64,000 nt of DNA, from the NCBI RefSeq assembly GCF_024055595.1, contig NZ_JAMXOF010000001.1, forward strand, positions 434,001-498,000, written 5' to 3'. Positions 17,966-26,079 of the stretch are shown here, one piece after another; the first letter of the stretch is position 1; every line of letters begins with the position of its first letter. Under the pieces are notes generated by a model. The model was given only the letters and a program-made list of their open reading frames with translations. It had not been told where the DNA came from and did not search any database. Made by a program: the position numbers and the translations under genes. Source of the DNA: Mucilaginibacter aurantiaciroseus (lineage in GTDB: Bacteria > Bacteroidota > Bacteroidia > Sphingobacteriales > Sphingobacteriaceae).

Positions 17966-19026
17966 AACTGCGGTATTTTTATTATGGTTGTAAATATATT
18001 ATCATTTGCGTGAGTTTCCATTAAATCATTACGGGCAAATATCAAATAAAGCCTGCGCTGTACCCCGCTTAGGCCAAAACCGGTGCCTTTACTGCGCCTG
18101 CTGGTTTTTGGGTCGTAAGGGTTTTGGATCATGATCACCAGGTATTGGTCCTCGGTTTCGGCCCGTACGCTGATGGTAACATCCTCTATAGTATCATATA
18201 AGCCAAATTTAATGGCGTTCTCTACAAGTGGTTGTAACAGTAACGATGGCAGCAGGGCTTCGCCGCATTTATCATCGCAGCTTATTTCGGTTTGCAGGCG
18301 GTGCCCAAAACGCACCTTTTCAATATCCAGGTACAAATTTAAATGTGTAAGCTCATCACTAAGGGGGACTAACAATTGATCATCTTTTTTTAATGTCCCG
18401 CGTAAAAAGTCGGATAACTGGTGGATCATCCTCCGGGCTTCATCTGGCTTAAAACCGATAAGCGCGTTGATAGAGTTTAAGCTGTTGAACAAAAAGTGAG
18501 GTTGTAATTGCTGGCGAAGGTTATATAACTCGGCATCGCGGGCAAGTTTCTCGGCCTCAGTTTTGCGCTCTACGGTTTTTTTATGGTCGAGCTGCGAATA
18601 CCAAAGGGCGCTGATCATGGCCATCCAACCAATAGCTAAAAACAGGGTAAAAAAACGTATAACCAACGATTGCTGCAGGAAGTTGAAATAAACCTGCCCC
18701 ATATTAAACAGTGGCATACTATAACGGACGCCCGCTATACATGCACCCGCAAGTGCGGCACACCAAATGAGCAGGTAAACGTAGCTTTCTTTATCGGGCT
18801 GGTAGTACCGCAGGTTGTTGTTAATGAGCCAGCACGCGCTTGCCAATAGCAGGGCGCTTACGCCCGAATCGTTCACGGCGGTCATCCACGGGAAACCGAA
18901 GCCATGTATAATGTATGCTTGTAAGGCAGTCCACACCAACCCGCAGACCGCGAAGGCCCCGATTAATTTTGATTGCGATATGTGTGATGAAGCCAAAGCT
19001 TTTTGTTTAGGTGAAGTCTCACTCAA
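17962..19026 (-). CDS. LytS/YehU-type sensor histidine kinase
   Basis: 354 residues. Four hydrophobic segments cover roughly 20-145, then a short coiled-coil (DHKKTVERKTEAEKLARDAE). The kinase core has the His-kinase internal motif LQPHFLFNSLNSINALIG with His177 and an HATPase domain with LQPLVENAIKFG and GTGFGLSGVQRRL. The only start in frame near the N-terminus is TTG 19026; no ATG exists upstream in frame. It lies in an operon between the LiaF-like gene and the LytTR regulator. Confidence 0.92.
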   Translation of the reverse strand: MSETSPKQKALASSHISQSKLIGAFAVCGLVWTALQAYIIHGFGFPWMTAVNDSGVSALLLASACWLINNNLRYYQPDKESYVYLLIWCAALAGACIAGVRYSMPLFNMGQVYFNFLQQSLVIRFFTLFLAIGWMAMISALWYSQLDHKKTVERKTEAEKLARDAELYNLRQQLQPHFLFNSLNSINALIGFKPDEARRMIHQLSDFLRGTLKKDDQLLVPLSDELTHLNLYLDIEKVRFGHRLQTEISCDDKCGEALLPSLLLQPLVENAIKFGLYDTIEDVTISVRAETEDQYLVIMIQNPYDPKTSRRSKGTGFGLSGVQRRLYLIFARNDLMETHANDNIFTTIIKIPQL

Positions 19027-19073
19027 ACCCTCTCCGAAAGAAAGGGCCCGGACAAAACGTTTATAAATTTTTG

Positions 19074-19913
19074 TTAATAGCTGCGAATATCTACCCCCGC
19101 AAATATGGATACCCCTTTAAGCACCAGCACCTTTTCTATAGGGTTTGGCTTGCTGGTTTTTATGCGTTTATCGTCTACACCGGCAAATACAGCGGCCAGG
19201 TCTGGCACCACATGCCAGTTGGCAGGAACGATGATCTTGGTGCCGCCAAACATCTGTGTAATATCGATAGTAACGCGGCCGTGGATGTCTGCCTGGGTAA
19301 AGTCGAGTTCGGTACCACCAAATACGTTGGTAATATCGCCCCCCTGGAAGTTTTTCGACAGGATGGTTTTGTTAACACCGCCAAATATCGCGGTAGCGTT
19401 AAGGTAATCATCCGGTGTGGGTGGTGGCATGCTGCCAATGGGCTGCTCGGCAGTTTCCGGCCCGGCAGCGCCCTCGGTATCAAAGTTTGCCAAAGGTTTT
19501 TCGGTAGCTGTAGCCGTATTGCCAAACGGGTTGGCTTTATATTTTTTGTCCCAGTAGTCGCTGTTAGCGATAACCGGCTCGTTGCGTTTACGCATAATGA
19601 TCCATAATCCGAAAGAGATCAGGATCACCGGGAAACCGATATCGCCCCAGTTTACCCTCGGGAAAATATCATCAAGTAAATTGAACGCTCCTATGATAAT
19701 TAGTATAAACCATACCGGTTTACGGAAGTTATGTTTAGCCCCAAAATACAAGCCTAAAACAATGAGCCCTAAAGGCCAGCTTAACAACCAGTTGGGGAAA
19801 AAGAAAAAGTTAAATTGTTTTACAAGCAGTACACCGCCTACTGCCAATAGTATCACCCCGGCTAAAACCTTGTTTTTTGGGGTACGGTTTGTTTCGTCTA
19901 TATGATCGGACAT
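19074..19913 (-). CDS. LiaF-like membrane protein (LiaI-LiaF transmembrane region)
   Basis: 279 residues. The N-terminal third has about four short membrane segments (VLAGVILLAVGGVLLV, WLLSWPLGLIVLGLYFG, PVWFILIIIGAFNLL, GFPVILISFGLWIIM). A polar linker and a C-terminal beta-rich domain follow, with repeated FGGVNKTILSKNFQGGD, FGGTELDFTQA and FGGTKIIVP, the LiaF C-terminal repeat pattern. In Firmicutes LiaF inhibits a sensor kinase for envelope stress. Here it directly precedes a LytS/LytR pair, so a modulatory role is a fair inference. Confidence 0.85.
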   Translation of the reverse strand: MSDHIDETNRTPKNKVLAGVILLAVGGVLLVKQFNFFFFPNWLLSWPLGLIVLGLYFGAKHNFRKPVWFILIIIGAFNLLDDIFPRVNWGDIGFPVILISFGLWIIMRKRNEPVIANSDYWDKKYKANPFGNTATATEKPLANFDTEGAAGPETAEQPIGSMPPPTPDDYLNATAIFGGVNKTILSKNFQGGDITNVFGGTELDFTQADIHGRVTIDITQMFGGTKIIVPANWHVVPDLAAVFAGVDDKRIKTSKPNPIEKVLVLKGVSIFAGVDIRSY

Positions 19914-20083
19914 GGTGTTGTTCTATTTTAAATATTAACCAAAACTAACTTAAGATTACACATCTGCAAACTCAATATTGGCAATATGATTGAAGAAGTC
20001 GGTAAATGTGGCAGAATTGTCGGTGAAAAAATTGCGTTACCGGTTTGCAAATTTCGGATAGGGTATATGGATGGTGGATTTTT

Positions 20084-20177
20084 CCGTAGAGACGCGATAC
20101 TTCGCGTCTCTAATTTGCAATTAAATAATATTTCGTCGACCGCCCTAAAGGATACGCGAGGTATCACGTCTCTACGG
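20084..20177. repeat. REP palindrome pair downstream of the RAYT gene
   Basis: First palindrome 20089-20110: GAGACGCGA, TACT, TCGCGTCTC, a perfect 9-bp stem. Second 20151-20172: GATACGCGA, GGTA, TCACGTCTC, in the opposite orientation with two changed bases. The unit is bounded by CCGTAGAG and CTCTACGG. The RAYT stop codon (20172-20174) lies inside the right end. Confidence 0.9.
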
Positions 20178-20714
20178 TTTGTAAAGATTTTCAAAACTCT
20201 TACCATCCCGTTCCCACTTATCGGGATTGTCGTATATGTATTCTTGTATGTTTAGATATTCTTTTTGATCCCTAATGACCCTATCATAATAGCGGGGTTG
20301 CCAGGTAAAATCAATATCATTAAGCATTGCATATTGTTTTACTGCTGACTTGTATCCCCTGATTACTGAAGCTAAATTCTTTGATTGAGAACCAGCCTTA
20401 TTTAATTCCCAGGTTATTTTATCGGGCTTATTTATAAATAATATCCCATGAATATGATCGGGCATAATTATAAATTCATCTAATTCAACATAAGGGTGAT
20501 ATTCTGGAATTTTTAGCCAATTATCATAAGCAACATTTGCAATATGTGTTTTTTGTAAAGATGATATACCTTGCAGGGTAGTTTCGATTTTTCCAAAATA
20601 CTGGGCGCGATCTTTGGTGCAGATGGTTACGAAATACGAGCCATGAGAGCCATAATCCCAACCCTCTAATCTGGCTGAAGATACGCGATGTTTATTCTTG
20701 TATTTATCTTCCAT
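20172..20714 (-). CDS. REP-associated tyrosine transposase (RAYT, IS200-like Y1 family)
   Basis: 180 residues from ATG 20714. The frame extends to a TTG at 20747, but those 11 extra codons are REP sequence. The Y1 HUH nuclease motif is MPDHIHGI (His87, His89). The C-terminal part has QPRYYDRVIRDQKEYLNIQE with the likely catalytic tyrosine near 143 and YDNPDKW as in RAYTs. Known RAYTs bind and cut REP palindromes and are thought to spread them. This gene is bracketed by two REP pairs (20084-20177, 20720-20811), and its stop codon is within one of them. Confidence 0.93.
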   Translation of the reverse strand: MEDKYKNKHRVSSARLEGWDYGSHGSYFVTICTKDRAQYFGKIETTLQGISSLQKTHIANVAYDNWLKIPEYHPYVELDEFIIMPDHIHGILFINKPDKITWELNKAGSQSKNLASVIRGYKSAVKQYAMLNDIDFTWQPRYYDRVIRDQKEYLNIQEYIYDNPDKWERDGKSFENLYKP

Positions 20715-20719
20715 TTTAT

Positions 20720-20811
20720 CGTAGCGGCGCGATACTTCGCGTCTCAAATTTGCAATTAATTACCGTTTCGTTACCGTTCTAAGGGAGACGCGAGGTATCG
20801 CGTCTCTACGG
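20720..20811. repeat. REP palindrome pair upstream of the RAYT gene
   Basis: First palindrome 20724-20745 (core CGCGA, TACT, TCGCG, then TCTC; two changed bases in the left arm). Second 20785-20806: GAGACGCGA, GGTA, TCGCGTCTC, a perfect 9-bp stem in the opposite orientation. The spacer shares TTTGCAATTAA and TTTCGT with the pair at 20084-20177, so the two units are direct repeats around the transposase. Confidence 0.9.
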
Positions 20812-20835
20812 TTGTTATGATTGTCAGTTAACCCC

Positions 20836-21876
20836 TTACACCGCCGGTTCCTGCTGACTTAAACAATGGAAACTTCCTAATCCCCAGATAATATCGGTTG
20901 AATCTATACCCACAACTTTTCTATCCGGGAAGCAGCCTTGAATAATATCCAGGGCTTTATCGTCGTGATGTGAGCGGAAGGTTGGTACAACCACCGCGGC
21001 ATTGGCTATGTAAAAATTGGCGTATGATGCAGGCAGGCGCTGGTCGTCATAAATTACCGGCTCGGGCATGGGTAGCTCTACAATATTTAGCTGTTTGCCG
21101 TTTAGCAGGCGCATGGTTTTTAATGTTTGCAGATTTTCCTGCAGCAGGTGGTAGTTTTCGTCGTTCTTGTTTTGTTCCACAACTGTAATAACCGTATCTT
21201 TGTTAACAAAGCGGGTTATATCATCTATATGCCCATCGGTGTCGTCGCCAACAATTCCATCCCCCAGCCAAAGAATTTGTTCCACCCCATAATGATTTTG
21301 CAGGTATTCTTCAATTTGCTGCTGGTTTAAATGCGGGTTACGGTTTTTATTCAGCAAACAAGCGGTAGTAGTTATTAATGTACCGGCACCGTTAAAATCA
21401 ACCGAGCCACCTTCCATCACAATACCGGGATGGTATACCGGTAGGCCAAATTGGTTGGCTATTTTGGTAGGGATAACATCATCCAGATCATACGGAGGGT
21501 ATTTATCGCCCCAGGCGTTGTAACCCCAATCAACAATTACCTTTTCTTTGGTTTCGTAATTCACCAAAAACGCCGGGCCATGGTCGCGGCACCAGGCATC
21601 ATTAGTACCAAATTCAAAAAACTCAACCTTGCTCAGGTCGGCGCCAACAAGCTGTAATTGTTGTTTTGCAAAAGCCGTCATCTGCTCATCAACAGTGTTT
21701 ATGCGAACCAGCTCACCCTCGGTGACAACTTTAATAAACTCGGCATACTTACCGTATATCAGTTTCAGTTTCCCAGGCCAAGAGGCCTCTTTGTGAGGCC
21801 AGCTTAACCAGGTGGCAGTATGTTTTGCCCATTCAGCAGGGAAGTGGAAGCCGATTGGTAGAGTATTTTTGTCCAT
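20836..21876 (-). CDS. aguA: Agmatine deiminase
   Basis: 346 residues from ATG 21876 (MDKNTLPIGFHFPAEWAKH). The open frame continues 21 codons upstream, but these come from an intergenic repeat. It hydrolyses agmatine to N-carbamoylputrescine. Family features: the WLSWPHKEASWPGKL entry, AWCRDHGPAF, the catalytic His/Asp region LGDGIVGDDTDGHIDDITRF, and the nucleophile Cys338 in GLGSFHCLSQQEP at the C-terminus. It is followed in the pathway by the amidase encoded immediately upstream on the same strand. Confidence 0.95.
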   Translation of the reverse strand: MDKNTLPIGFHFPAEWAKHTATWLSWPHKEASWPGKLKLIYGKYAEFIKVVTEGELVRINTVDEQMTAFAKQQLQLVGADLSKVEFFEFGTNDAWCRDHGPAFLVNYETKEKVIVDWGYNAWGDKYPPYDLDDVIPTKIANQFGLPVYHPGIVMEGGSVDFNGAGTLITTTACLLNKNRNPHLNQQQIEEYLQNHYGVEQILWLGDGIVGDDTDGHIDDITRFVNKDTVITVVEQNKNDENYHLLQENLQTLKTMRLLNGKQLNIVELPMPEPVIYDDQRLPASYANFYIANAAVVVPTFRSHHDDKALDIIQGCFPDRKVVGIDSTDIIWGLGSFHCLSQQEPAV

Positions 21877-21918
21877 AGTCGATGGTCGATGGTTCATGTT
21901 ATGGGGTTTATTAAAACC

Positions 21919-22038
21919 GTCATTGCGAGGAAGCCTCACCTAAATCCTCTCCAAAGGAGAGGGCTTTAATCTCTTTTTACCCTCTCCTTTGGAGAGGGCA
22001 GGGTGAGACTAAGAGATTGCTTCGTACCTCGCAATAAC
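21919..22038. repeat. Nested inverted repeats between aguA and aguB
   Basis: Outer arms GTCATTGCGAGG (21919-21930) and CCTCGCAATAAC (22027-22038) match with one change. Inside lie CTCACC/GGTGAG (21935-21940 and 22002-22007) and two self-complementary blocks, CCTCTCCAAAGGAGAGGG (21946-21963) and CCCTCTCCTTTGGAGAGGG (21980-21998). So a CTCTCC-type element sits inside a GTCATTGCGAGG-type element. Confidence 0.8.
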
Positions 22039-22066
22039 GCGGGGGTTAATGGTCGGTTAACTATAA

Positions 22067-22936
22067 TTAATCGTTATCTAACAGGCGTTTTGTTATCGGT
22101 TGATAGCTGTCAATCCTTCTGTCGCGTAAAAACGGCCAGTGGCTGCGGTAATAATCACTGGTAGCCAGGTCAAGTTCTTTAACGATCACTTCTTCCTGTT
22201 CAACGGTAGTTTGATGCAAAAGTTCGCCAAACGGGTCGGCAAAGAACGAGCCACCCCAAAATTTTACGCCGGCTTCTTCGCCAACACGGTTTACACTTAC
22301 TACGTGTACGCCATTGGCAACAGCATGGCTGCGTTGGATGGTTTGCCAGGCATTGTATTGTTTAGTATTTGTGACTTCGTCCTGCGTGGTTGCCCAGCCG
22401 ATAGCGGTAGGGTAAAACAAGATCTCGGCACCCATTAGCGCGGTAATACGGGCAGCTTCGGGGTACCATTGGTCCCAGCAGATGAGTACGCCTATGGTAG
22501 CGAATTTGGTTTTGAAAACCTTGTAACCCAGGTCGCCGGGGGTAAAGTAAAATTTCTCGTAAAAGCCCGGATCATCCGGGATGTGCATTTTACGGTATTT
22601 GCCCAGGTAGCTGCCATCGGCATCTAAAACGGCGGTGGTATTGTGGTAAACGCCCTGTGCGCGTTTCTCAAATAACGAGGCGATGATCACCACACCCAGT
22701 TCGCCGGCTACTTTTTGCAAAGCATCGGTTGATGGGCCGGGGATAGGTTCAGCTAACTTAAAGTTATCGTAATCTTCCACATCGCAAAAATACAGCGATG
22801 TAAAAAGCTCCTGCAGGCAAACGATCTGCGCGCCATTGGCGGCTGCTTCGCGTACTTTAACAATAGCTTTATCCAGGTTTTCCTGCTTATTTGCAGTGCA
22901 GGTCATCTGCACTATCCCAACTTTTACCTTACTCAT
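22067..22936 (-). CDS. aguB: N-carbamoylputrescine amidase
   Basis: 289 residues of the nitrilase superfamily. It turns N-carbamoylputrescine into putrescine, CO2 and ammonia. The Glu-Lys-Cys triad fits E43 (LQELFTSLYF), K116 (YRKMHIPDDPGFYEK) and C153 (GVLICWDQWYPEAAR). The Y-F-C pattern after E43 is typical for AguB. It lies upstream of agmatine deiminase on the same strand, separated by 190 bases with nested repeats, which may uncouple the two transcripts. Arginine decarboxylase is not in the window. Confidence 0.95.
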   Translation of the reverse strand: MSKVKVGIVQMTCTANKQENLDKAIVKVREAAANGAQIVCLQELFTSLYFCDVEDYDNFKLAEPIPGPSTDALQKVAGELGVVIIASLFEKRAQGVYHNTTAVLDADGSYLGKYRKMHIPDDPGFYEKFYFTPGDLGYKVFKTKFATIGVLICWDQWYPEAARITALMGAEILFYPTAIGWATTQDEVTNTKQYNAWQTIQRSHAVANGVHVVSVNRVGEEAGVKFWGGSFFADPFGELLHQTTVEQEEVIVKELDLATSDYYRSHWPFLRDRRIDSYQPITKRLLDND

Positions 22937-22989
22937 ATCTGATAGAAATTTGATGCAAAAATAAGGATTTGATTGGTGGTTTCACCGAT

Positions 22990-23113
22990 ATTAATGAATG
23001 ATTACACCGTTTTGATGGTTTAGAATTACACCGATTAAGAATGATTCACTTCGACTTGATATGGCAATTAAATGTTAAAAGCTGTAAAATCAATCTAAAG
23101 AAATCGGTGTAAT
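22990..23113. repeat. ATTACACCGATT inverted repeat
   Basis: ATTACACCGATT (23025-23036) and AATCGGTGTAAT (23102-23113) are a perfect 12-bp inverted repeat. A further partial copy GATTACACCG lies at about 23000-23009. It sits in the gap between aguB and the divergent membrane-protein gene and could be a dispersed repeat. Confidence 0.6.
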
Positions 23114-23125
23114 CCAAAAAAAACA

Positions 23126-23133
23126 TAGCTTTG
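23126..23133 (+). promoter_or_regulatory. Minus-7 box before the UPF0104-type gene
   Basis: TAGCTTTG matches TAnnTTTG and ends 6 bases before the ATG at 23140. A minus-33 box was not clear. Confidence 0.45.
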
Positions 23134-23139
23134 CAGGTA

Positions 23140-24102
23140 ATGAAAGACTTAGCACAAGCCGAAGAGGACGAAGCGCAGGAATTGGTTGCCCCCAAAACGT
23201 TAAAACAACGCCTGTGGGGTATCACCAAACTGGTACTTAAATTCGCGGTGACAGCTGCACTGCTGTATTATGTGTTTAGCAAAGTGCCGTTGCAAAAGGT
23301 TAAGCTTAGGCTTGTCCACGCCAATTACTGGTGGATGCTTGCCGCGTTGGTTTGTTTCTTTCTTTCGATGATCATGTCGTCGTGGCGCTTATCAAGCTTC
23401 TTTAAGTCTATCAAACTAAAGCTCGACCCACGGTTCAACTTCCGTTTGTACCTGCTGGGCTTATTCTATAATTTCCTGCTGCCGGGTGGCATCGGGGGCG
23501 ATGGATACAAGATCTACCTTTTAAATAAAACTTATAAACTACCTGCCAAAAAGGTGTTTTGGGCGATAATGTTCGATAGGCTGAGCGGCCTATGGGCGAT
23601 TGGCTTAATTACTGTTGCGCTGATATTTTTGATCCCGCAGATAGATATCCACATCGGGATTCCGTTGAGTATTTTTGTGGTGGCCTCGCTAATTTATTAC
23701 TTTGTGGCTTATAAATTCTTTAGGGAGTACACCCATTATTTTTGGCAGGCGCATTTAAAAGCTTTGGTAGTACAAAGTTTACAGGTTTCCGCTATCGTTT
23801 TCATATTGTTTGGGCAGGATTTTACCGGTAAGTTCTCGCCTTATTTGCTTTCATTTTTGATCTCGGCCCTGGCTACTATTATCCCTATCAGCGTAGGTGG
23901 TGCCGGTATCCGTGAAACCGTTTTTCAGCAGCTGACCAAGGTTTTCCCGATGGATGTTGACCTGGCGGTTTTCCTGCCCATCTCCTTTTACCTCATCTCT
24001 ATCATCGTGGCATTATCGGGTATTTATTATGTACTACGCCCGAGCCGTTTAGAAGAGGGTTTGCCTAAAACAGAAGATAATTCTGAAAATAAACAGGTTT
24101 AA
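23140..24102 (+). CDS. UPF0104/lysylphosphatidylglycerol synthase transmembrane-region protein
   Basis: 320 residues from ATG 23140 (the frame opens at TTG 23131). About seven to eight membrane segments follow a charged N-terminus. FNFLLPGGIGGDGYKIYLL and ALATIIPISVGGAGIRETVF are the signature loops of the YbhN/UPF0104 family, which is related to the flippase part of MprF. The aminoacyl-transferase domain of MprF is absent, so it is not a full lysyl-PG synthase. The substrate is unknown, probably a lipid. Confidence 0.9.
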   Translation: MKDLAQAEEDEAQELVAPKTLKQRLWGITKLVLKFAVTAALLYYVFSKVPLQKVKLRLVHANYWWMLAALVCFFLSMIMSSWRLSSFFKSIKLKLDPRFNFRLYLLGLFYNFLLPGGIGGDGYKIYLLNKTYKLPAKKVFWAIMFDRLSGLWAIGLITVALIFLIPQIDIHIGIPLSIFVVASLIYYFVAYKFFREYTHYFWQAHLKALVVQSLQVSAIVFILFGQDFTGKFSPYLLSFLISALATIIPISVGGAGIRETVFQQLTKVFPMDVDLAVFLPISFYLISIIVALSGIYYVLRPSRLEEGLPKTEDNSENKQV

Positions 24103-24126
24103 AACATTTAATACTGAATTGGTTTT

Positions 24127-24155
24127 TTGCATCCCAATAAAAGGTAATATCTTTG
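24127..24155 (+). promoter_or_regulatory. Promoter of the aromatic amino acid hydroxylase gene
   Basis: TTG (24127-24129) is followed after 18 bases by TATCTTTG (24148-24155), a full match to the Bacteroidota consensus. The leader to ATG 24237 would be about 75 bases. Confidence 0.6.
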
Positions 24156-24236
24156 CAATTTATCTGATACAATCGGCTTTTAGCTAAACCTTATTTCCTA
24201 ATTTCGTGTTTCTATTTTAGTAAACCTGATTTTGAA

Positions 24237-26015
24237 ATGAGCGATTTTAATGATTTTAACAACCCGCAGGTTGCGGCGTTGCCCCGCCATTTAAAGCAAT
24301 TTATTGTTGACCAGCACTACGGGCATTACACCCCGGTAGACCACGCCGTGTGGCGTTACGTAATGCGCCAGAACTACAGCTACCTTAAAGATGTTGCTTA
24401 CTACCCATATATCCCCGGCCTGCAAAAGGCGGGGTTAACCATAGAGAAGATCCCTGATCTACAAGACATGAATAACGCTTTAGCCAAAATTGGCTGGGGC
24501 GCTGTAACGGTTGATGGCTTTATACCACCCGCGGCCTTTATGGAGTACCAGGCTTACCGCGTGCTGGTTATCGCTGCCGACATCCGCCAGTTAAAACATA
24601 TTGAATATACCCCAGCGCCGGATATCATCCACGAGTCGGCGGGCCACGCGCCAATTATTGCCGATAAGGATTACCACGAGTACCTAAGCTACTTTGGGTC
24701 CATAGGGGCCAAAGCTATGTTTAGCGCGCAGGATTTTGAATTGTATGAGGCTATCCGCGCCTTATCTATATTAAAAGAAATGCCCGATGCCGATGAGGCC
24801 GAAATTAAGAAGGCTGACGAACTTGTTTCCTGGCACCAGGACAACATGGGCGAACCATCTGAAATGGCCCTGCTAAGCCGCCTGCACTGGTGGACGGTAG
24901 AGTATGGCTTGATTGGTACTTTAAAAGCGCCAAAGATTTATGGTGCCGGCCTGCTGTCATCCATCGGCGAAAGTGCCAGTTGCATGCTGGACGAGGTGAA
25001 GAAGCTTCCTTACACCATAGATGCGGTAAATTACAGTTACGACATCACCAAAACGCAACCACAGCTTTTTGTAACACCAACTTTCCAAAACCTGATAGAT
25101 GTGCTGGAGCAGTTTGCCGACACCATGTCGTTCCGCCGTGGCGGGGCATACGGGCTTCAAAAAGCTATCGAAAGTAAAAATACCTGTACGGCGGTTTATA
25201 GTTCGGGTTTGCAGGTTTCGGGTACGTTTACAGAATTTAAGGCTGATGAGAGAGGCAATCCCACCTTTATCAAAACTACCGGAGAGGCCGCGCTGGCCGT
25301 TGGCAACAAACAGTTAAAAGGCCATGGCAAAAGGTATCATCAGGATGGTTTCAGCTCGCCGGTTGGCAGGTTAAAAGGTTTCGATAAGCCACTCGAAGAT
25401 TTTACTGCCGATGATCTGAAAGCCGCCGGAATTGAAACCGGCAACGAAATTTCCCTGACTTTTGAGAGCGGTGTTACCTTGTCCGGTAAAGTGTCAAAAA
25501 TAAGTGCAGAAAGTAACAAAATAGTGCTAATCAAGGTCGAAAAATGTACGGTTTTGGGTGAAAAAATGCGCGTCCTTTTTGACCCATCATGGGGCGTTTA
25601 CGACATGGCGGTAGGCGAAAAAATTACCTCCGTTTATTGCGGCGCAGCCGATAAGGACGCGTTTCTGGAGATAGCTTATAAATCGAGCACAGGCACCCAC
25701 CGTTCAGGTTATGACCACAATACCAAGGAGTTACACAAGCTGTACCAGCAGGTACGCAACCGCCGCCACACCGGCGGCGACCTTGGCTTTTTAGGTAACG
25801 TATGGATGATGCTGCAAAAGTTCCATCATAGCGATTGGCTGTGCGCATTAGAGATTATGGAGCTTTTAGACCATGAAGATGCAGAGCCAAATATAGCCGA
25901 TGAAATCCGTCAATTCCTTGAAAATAAAGCAATTAACGAACCTGAATATAAGAAGCTAATAAGCGATGGCCTGTATCTTATCAAACATCCGGTAGAGGAG
26001 AAGTTGATAGTTTGA
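24237..26015 (+). CDS. Aromatic amino acid hydroxylase (phenylalanine 4-monooxygenase type), long form
   Basis: 592 residues. The catalytic core (about 1-330) has the iron site H132 and H137 in PDIIHESAGHAPI and E222 in WWTVEYGLIGT, followed by a SIGESASCMLDEVKKLPY region. It should hydroxylate phenylalanine to tyrosine with a pterin and O2, feeding the hmgA/hppD/fahA route found 10 kb upstream. Standard bacterial enzymes are about 260-300 residues; here a C-terminal extension of about 260 residues has a beta-rich part and a helical end (LHKLYQQVRNRRH, LGFLGNVWMMLQ). I believe such long forms occur in other Bacteroidota. Confidence 0.92.
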   Translation: MSDFNDFNNPQVAALPRHLKQFIVDQHYGHYTPVDHAVWRYVMRQNYSYLKDVAYYPYIPGLQKAGLTIEKIPDLQDMNNALAKIGWGAVTVDGFIPPAAFMEYQAYRVLVIAADIRQLKHIEYTPAPDIIHESAGHAPIIADKDYHEYLSYFGSIGAKAMFSAQDFELYEAIRALSILKEMPDADEAEIKKADELVSWHQDNMGEPSEMALLSRLHWWTVEYGLIGTLKAPKIYGAGLLSSIGESASCMLDEVKKLPYTIDAVNYSYDITKTQPQLFVTPTFQNLIDVLEQFADTMSFRRGGAYGLQKAIESKNTCTAVYSSGLQVSGTFTEFKADERGNPTFIKTTGEAALAVGNKQLKGHGKRYHQDGFSSPVGRLKGFDKPLEDFTADDLKAAGIETGNEISLTFESGVTLSGKVSKISAESNKIVLIKVEKCTVLGEKMRVLFDPSWGVYDMAVGEKITSVYCGAADKDAFLEIAYKSSTGTHRSGYDHNTKELHKLYQQVRNRRHTGGDLGFLGNVWMMLQKFHHSDWLCALEIMELLDHEDAEPNIADEIRQFLENKAINEPEYKKLISDGLYLIKHPVEEKLIV

Positions 26016-26079
26016 GATCTTCCATTAAATTTGCCAAACAACTATTTTATTCCTCCTTCAGGGGGATAGGGGGCTATCT

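Noticed and set aside
20715-20747. TTG start of RAYT
   Set aside because: The 11 extra residues are REP sequence; ATG 20714 starts the conserved protein.
21877-21939. N-terminal extension of agmatine deiminase
   Set aside because: The codons come from the GTCATTGCGAGG repeat; the family begins at MDKNTLPIGF.
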